Assembly: GCA_050700355.1 (NCBI GenBank)
Contig: JBOHHE010000422.1
Span: 3,053-67,052, forward strand
Direction: 5' to 3'
Source of the DNA: GCA-003244245 sp050700355
GTDB lineage: Bacteria; Actinomycetota; Actinomycetes; Mycobacteriales; Pseudonocardiaceae
DNA length: 64,000 nucleotides
Below, in pieces: positions 9,346 through 16,724 of the stretch. How positions within the stretch are numbered: the first letter of the stretch is position 1; the number at the start of each line of letters is the position of its first letter. Both the position numbers and the translations under genes were made by a program. The notes below the pieces were generated by a model. That model worked only from the letters and a program-made list of their open reading frames with translations, had not been told where the DNA came from and made no database searches.

Positions 9346-9581
9346 GCGTGCTGGCGGACGCGCTCGCGCACTTGGTCAAGGGAATCGTTGATCATCCCGA
9401 TGATGTGCGCGTGCAACTCGTTACCACGCGAAGGGGCCGGACTCTCGAGGTGCATGTGCATCCCGAGGATTTGGGCAAAGTGATCGGCCGTAGTGGACGT
9501 ACGGCCACCGCGCTACGCACGGTGATGAGTGGGATCGGCGGTCGTGGGGTGCGCGTCGACGTCGTCGACACTGATCGCTGA
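9342..9581 (+). CDS. khpA: KH-domain RNA-binding protein KhpA
   Basis: 79 aa single KH-domain protein (YlqC/KhpA). It binds RNA, often with KhpB, and affects cell length and translation in Gram-positive bacteria. The GxxG loop appears in LGKVIGRSGRTATALRTVM (residues about 46-64). GTG start overlaps the rpsP stop. Its place between rpsP and rimM is the standard position. Confidence 0.93.
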   Translation: MSVLADALAHLVKGIVDHPDDVRVQLVTTRRGRTLEVHVHPEDLGKVIGRSGRTATALRTVMSGIGGRGVRVDVVDTDR

Positions 9582-9604
9582 CCTGCTGACTGGGGCGTCG
9601 AGGC

Positions 9605-10117
9605 GTGCAATCCAGCGAGATGCGGCGGGTGGTCGGCAGGATCGGCAGGCCGCACGGCTTACGCGGAGAGGTGACCGTGCAGGTGCGCACCGATTTCCCC
9701 GAGCAGCGGTTCGTGCCTGGTGCCCAGTTTGTTGTCGGTCCTGACCGCACGCTTACCGTGCATTCGGCCCGTCCACACGGGCGGGTCCTGCTGGTGCAGT
9801 TCGTCGGGGTGTCCGATCGTGCCACGGCTGAGGTGCTGCGCGGTACGTTGCTGACCGTCGATGTCATGGAGTTACCGGAGCTCGACGACCCGGACGAGTA
9901 CTACGACCATCAGCTGGAGGGATTGACGGCGGTCGGCTCCGACGGCGGCGTGCTGGGCACGGTGCGAGAAGTCGTTCACGCGCCGGCCGGTGACCTTCTG
10001 GTACTGGATACCGGGCGTGGCGAGGCCCTGGTGCCGTTCGTCCAGGCCATCGTGCCGGAGGTGGACCTGGCCGCTGGTCGCGTGGTGCTCGATCCGCCCG
10101 CTGGACTGCTCGACTGA
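9605..10117 (+). CDS. rimM: Ribosome maturation factor RimM
   Basis: 170 aa. Binds ribosomal protein S19 and helps 16S rRNA 3' domain processing. The first domain starts with VVGRIGRPHGLRGEV (the GxxxxxHGxxGEV signature). The PRC-barrel second domain follows from about residue 95 (YYDHQLEGL). GTG start at 9605; an ATG 15 nt further in (MRRVVGRIGRPHG) is also possible. It lies 23 bp after khpA and 14 bp before trmD. Confidence 0.95.
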   Translation: MQSSEMRRVVGRIGRPHGLRGEVTVQVRTDFPEQRFVPGAQFVVGPDRTLTVHSARPHGRVLLVQFVGVSDRATAEVLRGTLLTVDVMELPELDDPDEYYDHQLEGLTAVGSDGGVLGTVREVVHAPAGDLLVLDTGRGEALVPFVQAIVPEVDLAAGRVVLDPPAGLLD

Positions 10118-10131
10118 AGGCATGCTCAGCT

Positions 10132-10884
10132 GTGTTGATCCAGGTCATGACGATCTTCCCGGAGTATCTGGCTCCGGTCAGGGAGGCGTTGCTCGGCCGG
10201 GCCATCGAGCGGAGTCTGATCACTTTCGTGGTCCACGACCTGCGAGAATGGACGCACGACGTGCACCGGGCGGTGGATGATGCGCCTTATGGTGGTGGGC
10301 CCGGCATGGTGATGCGCCCGCAGGTATGGGGTGAGGCGCTAGATGAGGTGCTGGGAGGTGAGCCGCCGCCACGACTGGTGGTGCCCAGCCCGGTGGGGCG
10401 ATGCTTCACGCAGCAGGTGGCTGCCGAATTGGCCACCGAACCGCGGCTCGTCTTCGCCTGTGGCCGCTACGAAGGTATCGACCAGCGGGTACTCGACGAT
10501 GCCGCGCAGCGGGTGGTGGTCGATGAAATCTCGATCGGCGACTACGTCCTTGTCGGTGGTGAGGTCGCCGTGCTGGTGATGGTCGAGGCGATCGCCCGGC
10601 TGCTGCCCGGAGTTCTGGGTAATCCCGCATCAGCTAGGCAGGACTCGTTCTCCGACGGGCTGTTGGAGGGGCCCTGTTATACCCGCCCCGAGGTCTGGCG
10701 GGGCCGTACGGTGCCTGCGGTGCTTCGTTCGGGAAACCACGCCGCCATCGCCCGCTGGCGCAGGGACCGCGCGCTGGAGCGCACCGCGGCTCGCCGCCCT
10801 GACCTGCTGGCCGCCCTGACGCCGGATGAGCTGGACGCCGCCGATCGTGCACTACTTGAAGGGCTTGGCTTTCCCGCCGATTGA
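10132..10884 (+). CDS. trmD: tRNA (guanine-N1)-methyltransferase TrmD
   Basis: 250 aa SPOUT-class methyltransferase that forms m1G37 in tRNAs reading CNN codons and prevents frameshifting. Visible: MTIFPEY start, DDAPYGGGPGMVM, ACGRYEGIDQR and the knot segment EISIGDYVLVGGEVAVLVMVEA. GTG start at 10132. Operon with rimM; rplS follows after a 188-bp spacer. Confidence 0.96.
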   Translation: MLIQVMTIFPEYLAPVREALLGRAIERSLITFVVHDLREWTHDVHRAVDDAPYGGGPGMVMRPQVWGEALDEVLGGEPPPRLVVPSPVGRCFTQQVAAELATEPRLVFACGRYEGIDQRVLDDAAQRVVVDEISIGDYVLVGGEVAVLVMVEAIARLLPGVLGNPASARQDSFSDGLLEGPCYTRPEVWRGRTVPAVLRSGNHAAIARWRRDRALERTAARRPDLLAALTPDELDAADRALLEGLGFPAD

Positions 10885-11072
10885 CGACCACCGAGTTTCG
10901 TCCCGGGCGAGGTGTCTGGCACACTGGGGCGGTTGCTGCGGCCGGGTGCAGGGGGCAGGGTGCCCAGCGCGCGACACCGCCTCAGCCCACGTCACCTCCG
11001 ACGCCGCCGCGGCGCGCCCGCCCGGGCATCCCAGACCGTGTACAGCAGAAACATGACGAGGACGGACCACCG

Positions 11073-11432
11073 ATGAACACCCTGGACGCCCTGGACGCGA
11101 AGTCGTTGCGTACCGACATTCCCGACTTCCGCCCCGGCGATACCCTCAAGGTGCACGTACGGGTCATCGAGGGCTCGCGGCAACGGGTCCAGATATTCCA
11201 AGGTGCAGTCATCCGGCGCCAGGGTGGCGGCGTTCGGGAGACCTTCACCGTCCGCAAGGTCTCCTTCGGTGTGGGTGTGGAGCGAACGTTTCCGGTGCAC
11301 ACGCCCAACATCGCCAAGATCGAAGTAGTCACCCGCGGCGACGTCCGACGTGCCAAGCTGTACTATCTGCGTGACCTTCGCGGCAAGGCAGCGAAGATCA
11401 AGGAGAAGCGTGAGACACCGTCCGCGTCCTGA
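11073..11432 (+). CDS. rplS: 50S ribosomal protein bL19
   Basis: 119 aa, the normal length. Sits at the subunit interface. Core motifs: DIPDFRPGDTLKVHVRVIEGSRQRVQIFQGAVI and RAKLYYLRDLRGKAAKIKEK. The ATG at 11073 is preceded by GAGGACGGA. The 188-bp space from trmD holds no gene that I can see. Confidence 0.96.
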   Translation: MNTLDALDAKSLRTDIPDFRPGDTLKVHVRVIEGSRQRVQIFQGAVIRRQGGGVRETFTVRKVSFGVGVERTFPVHTPNIAKIEVVTRGDVRRAKLYYLRDLRGKAAKIKEKRETPSAS

Positions 11433-11470
11433 TCCTCTCGGTGGGGGTACCGGCAGCTAGCCTGGGGGGC

Positions 11471-12397
11471 GTGGCCAACCTCGTGTCCTCGAGAGAACCG
11501 GCGCACGGAGACGATCGTCCACCCGGATTCCGCGCCCGCCGTCCGTCCAGGTCCCGGCCCAGACATCGGCTCCGGAAGGGGGAACGGAAGGGTTCGTTCT
11601 GGCGGGAACTGCCCATCCTGATACTCACCGCGCTGGTTCTCACGTTCCTCATCCAGACCTTCTTGGCCCGGGTTTATGTGATCCCCTCGGCTTCGATGGA
11701 GCCGACTCTGCACGGCTGCACCGGTTGCACCAACGACCGGGTGCTGGTTGACAAGGTGACTTATCGGTTGAGCGATCCCGCGCCTGGCGACGTTGTCGTG
11801 TTCCGCGGTCCCGAGTCGTGGGGCAACAATGTCGAGTTCTCCAGTCCTCGCTCGGACAATGTGCTTATTCGCGGGATGCAGCAGGCCGCGTCGCTCATCG
11901 GGCTCGCGCCGCCGGATGAGCGTGACTTCGTGAAGCGGGTGATCGCCGTCGGCGGTCAGACCGTGCAGTGTTGTGATCCGCAGAACCGGGTGATGGTCGA
12001 CGGCGTGGCATTGGACGAGACGTACCCCATGTTCGTCGGGCAGGAACCTCAGGAGGAGTTCGGCCCGGTCGCTGTCCCGTCCGGAGGGCTGTGGATGATG
12101 GGTGATAACCGTAACAACTCCGCGGACTCCCGCCGGCACGTAGGTGATGACCATTCCGGTACGGTGCCGGTGGACAACGTCATCGGCAAAGCCCGGGTCA
12201 TCGTGCTCCCGCCGGCACGTTGGCAGGACATCGAGGATCCGGATCCGCAGCACGCGCTCGCCGTGCCAGGGCACCAGGGCAGCTCGCCCGCCTTACCCAG
12301 CGGTCTCCCATTGGTTGCCGGCCTGATGCTGAGCTGGCCGGTGCTGCGCGGCGGCCGTCTCGTGCGGGAGCGAGTAGTTTCCCGTGGACGCGGCTGA
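11471..12397 (+). CDS. lepB: Signal peptidase I
   Basis: Type I signal peptidase, about 308 aa, which cleaves signal peptides on the outer face of the membrane. A basic cytoplasmic start is followed by one membrane helix (LPILILTALVLTFLIQTFL, about residues 47-65). The catalytic serine is in IPSASMEPT and the lysine in DFVKRVIAVGG; MMGDNRNNSADSR is also conserved. A late hydrophobic segment near the C-terminus may be a second helix. The GTG at 11471 follows TGGGGGGC; a GTG at 11441 is an alternative. TAGCCT at about 11457 may be a -10 element. Confidence 0.93.
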   Translation: MANLVSSREPAHGDDRPPGFRARRPSRSRPRHRLRKGERKGSFWRELPILILTALVLTFLIQTFLARVYVIPSASMEPTLHGCTGCTNDRVLVDKVTYRLSDPAPGDVVVFRGPESWGNNVEFSSPRSDNVLIRGMQQAASLIGLAPPDERDFVKRVIAVGGQTVQCCDPQNRVMVDGVALDETYPMFVGQEPQEEFGPVAVPSGGLWMMGDNRNNSADSRRHVGDDHSGTVPVDNVIGKARVIVLPPARWQDIEDPDPQHALAVPGHQGSSPALPSGLPLVAGLMLSWPVLRGGRLVRERVVSRGRG

Positions 12398-12399
12398 CT

Positions 12400-13200
12400 A
12401 TGCCCGCCGTGACGTGCAGCGCGTCCGAGGCTGTGGCGCGACCTCCCCGGGCGGTGCTACGCGGCGAGCGGAGTACTTGGACCTTGCAGGGTGCACTGCA
12501 CCGTAGGGGCCTCGGCCCGGTGGCCGGGGTGGACGAGGCAGGCCGAGGGGCGTGCGCCGGCCCGCTGGTGGTGGCCGCCTGCGTGCTGCGGCCGTCCGAT
12601 GCGGTGGTCCTGGATGGGCTGACCGATTCCAAGTTGCTCACTCCGGCGCGCCGGGAGCGCTTCTACGATCTGATCATCTCCAGGGCGGTGGCCCGAAGCG
12701 TGGTGGTGATCCCTCCGGAGGAGGTCGACGGGCTGGGTGTGCATGTGGCCAATCTGGACGGCATGCGCCGAGCGGTCGCCGGCCTGCCCGTACACCCCGG
12801 TTATGTGCTCACCGACGGATTCTGCGTGCCTGGTCTGACCGCACCGAACCTGGCGGTGATCGGCGGGGACCGAGCAGTGGCGTGCGTGGCGGCGGCGTCG
12901 GTGCTGGCGAAGGTGACTCGCGACCGCATCATGGGCCAGCTGCATGAACGGATGCCGTGGTACGGCTTTGCCGAGCACAAGGGCTACTGCACCGCCCAGC
13001 ACACCGCGTCGCTATTGGCGCACGGACCCTCCGCTGAGCACCGCTTCGGCTATGCGAACGTCGCGATGGCCGCGCGTACCCATGGGCTGATGGCCCCGCC
13101 ACGGCGCATGGCGCGGACGCGGGCGTGGACTGCCGTGGTCCACAATGAGGAATCGTCCCCTACCGCAGGCGTACGAGCAGGAGGAGCCACTACCCGATGA
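12400..13200 (+). CDS. rnhB: Ribonuclease HII
   Basis: 266 aa. Removes ribonucleotides from DNA-RNA hybrids. The metal site is visible: VAGVDEAGRGACAGPLVVAA (Asp-Glu pair), LTDSKLLTPARRE, and the later aspartate in AKVTRDRIM. The C-terminal part from about 225 (RTHGLMAPPRRMARTRAW...) is an unstructured extension. ATG at 12400 is 2 bp after the lepB stop. Confidence 0.94.
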   Translation: MPAVTCSASEAVARPPRAVLRGERSTWTLQGALHRRGLGPVAGVDEAGRGACAGPLVVAACVLRPSDAVVLDGLTDSKLLTPARRERFYDLIISRAVARSVVVIPPEEVDGLGVHVANLDGMRRAVAGLPVHPGYVLTDGFCVPGLTAPNLAVIGGDRAVACVAAASVLAKVTRDRIMGQLHERMPWYGFAEHKGYCTAQHTASLLAHGPSAEHRFGYANVAMAARTHGLMAPPRRMARTRAWTAVVHNEESSPTAGVRAGGATTR

Positions 13201-13219
13201 AGCGAGCGATGGGCCGTCG

Positions 13220-13543
13220 ATGAGCGCAGAGGATCTCGAGAAGTACGAGACCGAGATGGAGCTGTCGCTCTACAAGGAGTACCGCGATGTCGTCGGGCAG
13301 TTCGCCTACGTCGTGGAGACCGAGCGGCGTTTCTACCTGGCCAACGTGGTCGACGTCGCGGCTCGCAACGCTGACGGCGAGGTGTATTTCGAGGTCCGGA
13401 TGTCCGACGCATGGGTATGGGACATGTACCGCCCGGCCCGCTTCGTCAAGAACGTCCGCGTAATCACCTTCAAGGATGTCAACGTCGAGGAGTTGGACAA
13501 ACCCGACCTCCGCCTCCCCGAGACCGGCCCGTTCGGCACCTGA
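13220..13543 (+). CDS. DUF2469 family protein
   Basis: 107 aa, homologous to the short conserved actinobacterial family next to rnhB (Rv2901c in M. tuberculosis). Starts MSAEDLEKYETEMELSLYKEYRDVVGQF, with the conserved DMYRPARFVKNVRVITFKDVNVEEL near the end. Function unknown. The ATG at 13220 was chosen because it fits the family N-terminus. It ends 23 bp before truB, which is not its usual neighbour; see the findings. Confidence 0.9.
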   Translation: MSAEDLEKYETEMELSLYKEYRDVVGQFAYVVETERRFYLANVVDVAARNADGEVYFEVRMSDAWVWDMYRPARFVKNVRVITFKDVNVEELDKPDLRLPETGPFGT

Positions 13544-13566
13544 GTGCGCGCGGCAGGATCGGCGCC

Positions 13567-14481
13567 ATGAGCGCACTGCAACGAGCCGCTGGGTTGATGG
13601 TCCCCGCTGGTTTAGTAGTTGTCGATAAGCTGGCCGGACTGACGTCGCATGATGTGGTCGCCCGGCTGCGTCGATTGCTGGGTACCCGCCGGATCGGGCA
13701 TGCGGGCACGCTGGATCCGATGGCTACCGGCGTGCTGGTCTGCGGTGTGCAGCGGGCCACCAAATTGCTGGGGCATCTGCCGCTGGAGCCCAAGGTCTAC
13801 CTGGCCACCTTGCGTCTGGGGCAGTCCACCCGCACCGACGACGCGGAGGGTGAGCCTACCGGCGGTGCCGATGCCTCGGAGGTCGGTGACCAGGAGATCC
13901 TGGCGGGCATCGGGGATCTCACCGGGGCTATCGAGCAGGTGCCCAGCGCGGTGAGCGCGGTCAAGGTGAACGGCAGGCGGGCTTACGCCCTTGAGCGGTC
14001 AGGTGAGCAGGTGCGACTGGCGGCCCGGCCGGTAACCGTGTTCCGGTTCGAGCTCCTTGCGCTGCGCCGCGGTGAGCGGGTCACTGACCTGGACGTACTG
14101 GTGGAATGCGGTGGTGGCACCTATGTGCGGGCGCTGGCCAGGGACCTCGGCGCTGCGCTCGGGGTGGGCGGGCACTTGACCGCGCTTCGCCGGACGCGGG
14201 TGGGACCTTTCGGCCTGGACATCGCGTGCTCCCTGGCCGAACTCGCTGACCGGCCAGAGCTGACGGTGCATCTGGACGAGGCAGTGGCTACCGCGTTCCC
14301 GCGCCGCGCTGTGGATGCCCAACAGGCAAGAGTGCTCGCCCATGGCGGCCGGCTACCAGCTGTCGGCCTGCCCGGGACCTCGGCCGCCTTCGATCCTGAT
14401 GGCCATGCGATTGCCCTGCTCACCGAGAGCGGCCCATTGGCTCGTCCGGTATTGGTGCTGCGCCCGGCCGATGAAAGCTGA
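13567..14481 (+). CDS. truB: tRNA pseudouridine-55 synthase TruB
   Basis: 304 aa. Converts U55 of the TPsiC loop to pseudouridine. The catalytic aspartate lies in GHAGTLDPMATGVLVCG (residues about 45-61). DKLAGLTSHDVV replaces the usual DKPxGxTSHDVV, with Leu-Ala for Pro-x. A C-terminal PUA-like region follows. ATG at 13567. The upstream sequence GGCAGGATCGGCGCC gives a weak ribosome site. Confidence 0.94.
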   Translation: MSALQRAAGLMVPAGLVVVDKLAGLTSHDVVARLRRLLGTRRIGHAGTLDPMATGVLVCGVQRATKLLGHLPLEPKVYLATLRLGQSTRTDDAEGEPTGGADASEVGDQEILAGIGDLTGAIEQVPSAVSAVKVNGRRAYALERSGEQVRLAARPVTVFRFELLALRRGERVTDLDVLVECGGGTYVRALARDLGAALGVGGHLTALRRTRVGPFGLDIACSLAELADRPELTVHLDEAVATAFPRRAVDAQQARVLAHGGRLPAVGLPGTSAAFDPDGHAIALLTESGPLARPVLVLRPADES

Positions 14482-14520
14482 GGATCCCTGGGGATGCCTG
14501 GGCGCGCAAACTTCCATTCG

Positions 14521-14537
14521 GGCAGCCGTAGGCTGCC
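14521..14537 (+). promoter_or_regulatory. Small hairpin before ribF start
   Basis: GGCAGCC-GTA-GGCTGCC is a perfect 7-bp stem ending 4 nt before the GTG at 14542. It contains TAGGCT, a possible -10. It could cover the ribosome-binding region if ribF starts at that GTG. Confidence 0.35.
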
Positions 14538-14541
14538 GGGC

Positions 14542-15474
14542 GTGCAACGATGGCGTGGGGTGGAGGCCATCCCGAGCTGGTGGGGCCGCTGTGTGGTCAC
14601 CATCGGGGTGTTCGACGGAATCCATCGGGGTCATGCCCAGCTCGTCAGCCGCGCCGTGGCGCGAGCCCGGGAGCTGGGTGTTCCATGCGTGCTGATGACC
14701 TTCGATCCGCATCCTTCCGAGGTGGTCCGTCCTGGCAGTCATCCGGCGCAACTCACCAGCTTGCGTCGGCGAGCCGAGCTGGCCGAACAGCTGGGCGTCG
14801 AGGTGTTCTTCGTGCTGCCTTTCACCGCCGAGTTGTCCCGGATGCCTGCCGACGAGTTCGTTCACGAACTTCTGGTGGAGCGGCTGCACGTAGCGGCGGT
14901 AGTGGTGGGGGACAACTTCACGTTCGGGCACAAGGCGGCGGGCAACGTGGCGCTGTTGCGCTCCCTGGGCAGCCGATTCGGATTCACCGTCGAGGACGTC
15001 GGGCTGGTATCGCAGGGTGATTTGACCTTCTCCTCCACCTATATCCGGTCCTGTATCGACGCCGGTGACGTGGTAGCGGCCAGTACGGCGCTGGGTCGTC
15101 CGCACCGGGTGGAGGGGATCGTGATCCGTGGGGACCAGCGCGGGCGCGACCTGGGCTATCCGACGGCGAATCTGTCCACTCCCCGATATTCGGCGATTCC
15201 CGCCGACGGCGTGTACGCCTGCCGGTTCGTGCACCGTGGCCGAGAGTTGGCAGCGGCGGCGTCGGTGGGCACCAACCCCACCTTCTCGGGCCGGGAGCGT
15301 CGGGTCGAGGCGTTTGTGCTGGACATCGATGAGGACTTCTACGGTGAGCAGGTGGCGCTGGACTTCGTCCAGCGGCTGCGCGCCATGGTGCGCTTCGAGA
15401 CCCCGGAACAGCTCGCGTCCCAGATAGGCGACGACGTGGCACGCACCCGGAAGGTGCTCGCTCAGAGCGGGTGA
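14542..15474 (+). CDS. ribF: Bifunctional riboflavin kinase/FAD synthetase
   Basis: About 310 aa. Makes FMN from riboflavin and FAD from FMN. The N-terminal adenylyltransferase shows TIGVFDGIHRGHAQLV, TFDPHPSEV and VVGDNFTFGHKAAGN. The C-terminal kinase shows GYPTANLSTP and DGVYACRF. I prefer the GTG at 14542 (VQRWRGVEA), which fits the family N-terminus; an ATG at 14494 with upstream GAGGA would add 16 residues. Follows truB as in other actinobacteria. Confidence 0.92.
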   Translation: MQRWRGVEAIPSWWGRCVVTIGVFDGIHRGHAQLVSRAVARARELGVPCVLMTFDPHPSEVVRPGSHPAQLTSLRRRAELAEQLGVEVFFVLPFTAELSRMPADEFVHELLVERLHVAAVVVGDNFTFGHKAAGNVALLRSLGSRFGFTVEDVGLVSQGDLTFSSTYIRSCIDAGDVVAASTALGRPHRVEGIVIRGDQRGRDLGYPTANLSTPRYSAIPADGVYACRFVHRGRELAAAASVGTNPTFSGRERRVEAFVLDIDEDFYGEQVALDFVQRLRAMVRFETPEQLASQIGDDVARTRKVLAQSG

Positions 15475-15565
15475 TCCCGCGAATCGCCCCCGCGCCCCCC
15501 CTCGCCCTGGCAGGATGCCGGTTCGAGCACGGGGATGGATGGTTCGAGCGCGGAGGGGTAGGCCG

Positions 15566-16054
15566 GTGGACGAACAGCGGGTGGTGGCGCGCAACGTCGC
15601 CCAGCAGCGCGAGTGGTACGGAGAACCGCTCGGCGATCGGGTGCGGCGCCTGGTGGTCGCGTTCGACGTGTCTCAGGCGCAGCTGGCGGAGGTGCTGGGG
15701 GTGAGCCCGCCGATGCTCAGCCAGCTGATGAGCGGGCGCCGAGCGAAGATCGGCAATCCAGCGGTGCTGGCCCGGATGGTGATGTTGGAGCGCCGGGTAC
15801 TCACCCCCGAAGTCGCCTCCGGGGATCCGGCGGCCATCCGAGCCGCGCTGGAACACATCCGGAAATCTCGACCCACCGTCGGTCGAGACACCTTGCTGGT
15901 CGGGGAGAACGGTGACGAGGTGTTGCTCCCGGCGCTGCGTCAGCTGGCGGATGCGGCTGAGCTGGTCGCCGCAGCTGATCTGTTGACGAACGAGTTTCCG
16001 CTGCTTGCCGGGTTGTTGTTGCGTGCGGCTGAGACCGACCCGGCTGCGTGTTAG
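15566..16054 (+). CDS. Helix-turn-helix DNA-binding protein
   Basis: 162 aa. A Cro/CI-type helix-turn-helix covers about residues 20-60 (LVVAFDVSQAQLAEVLGVSPPMLSQLMSGRRAKIGNPAVLARM). The C-terminal half is alanine/leucine-rich helix without a recognisable domain. Target and function unknown; a likely transcription regulator often found between ribF and rpsO in this group. The GTG at 15566 was chosen because CGGAGGGG precedes it. Confidence 0.8.
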   Translation: MDEQRVVARNVAQQREWYGEPLGDRVRRLVVAFDVSQAQLAEVLGVSPPMLSQLMSGRRAKIGNPAVLARMVMLERRVLTPEVASGDPAAIRAALEHIRKSRPTVGRDTLLVGENGDEVLLPALRQLADAAELVAAADLLTNEFPLLAGLLLRAAETDPAAC

Positions 16055-16278
16055 GCACGTTCTGCCGATCGCGGCCCGGTTCCCGAGCCCGCTCTCATGA
16101 ACTGGTAGCCTTTATCACCGGGTCCGGCTGCAGTCCGTGGCGGTCGGCACTGTGACCGAGGCAACCATGGTAACCATGGCTGGCGTCGCCGGGTCCGAAG
16201 GTCGCCCGCCCCCGCCGCCCCAGTGCGGCGTGATCCCGGGGCACACACGGTACGTATGTGACAGGAGACGATAGACCC

Positions 16279-16548
16279 GTGGCGCTGTCCACCGCACAGA
16301 AGAGTGAGATCCTGGCCGAGTACGGGCTTCGCGGGGGAGACACCGGTTCCCCCGAGGCGCAGGTCGCCCTACTGACCAAACGAATCAAGGACCTCACCGA
16401 GCATCTCAAGCAGCACAAACATGACCATCACTCGCGACGCGGCCTGCTTCTCATGGTCGGCCGTCGCCGCAACCTGCTGAACTACCTGGCCCGAGTCGAC
16501 ATCGCGCGCTACCGATCGCTGCTCGAACGCCTCGGCTTGCGTCGCTGA
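16279..16548 (+). CDS. rpsO: 30S ribosomal protein uS15
   Basis: 89 aa, standard length. Binds 16S rRNA early in platform assembly. Core: LRGGDTGSPEAQVALLTKRI, HKHDHHSRRGLLLMVGRRRNLLNYL. The GTG at 16279 (VALSTAQKSEI) follows ACAGGAGACG. The 224-bp leader contains TAGCCT at about 16106, a possible -10, and a CCATGGT-A-ACCATGG dyad at about 16165-16180. Confidence 0.96.
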   Translation: MALSTAQKSEILAEYGLRGGDTGSPEAQVALLTKRIKDLTEHLKQHKHDHHSRRGLLLMVGRRRNLLNYLARVDIARYRSLLERLGLRR

Positions 16549-16617
16549 CCACACATCGCCATCCGAGCCGCTTCGTCACCGTCCTTGCCGAGCGTCGTTC
16601 GCCGGTCCTCGGTAGTG

Positions 16618-16645
16618 GCTCCCGGGAGTACGTACTCCCGGGAGC
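16618..16645 (+). promoter_or_regulatory. 28-bp perfect palindrome between rpsO and pnp
   Basis: GCTCCCGGGAGTAC followed directly by its reverse complement. As RNA it folds into an 11-bp GC-rich stem with a TACGTA loop, 70 bp after the rpsO stop and 80 bp before pnp. In E. coli and Streptomyces the rpsO-pnp spacer carries an RNase III-cut hairpin used in PNPase autoregulation, so the position fits. It could also be an attenuator. Confidence 0.8.
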
Positions 16646-16724
16646 TTCGATCGAAGACCGGTCCTGTCCTCGCTCCCGCAACGGTGGTGCCATCTGCGGC
16701 TCGATGTTGCGAGGAGGAGAAGAA

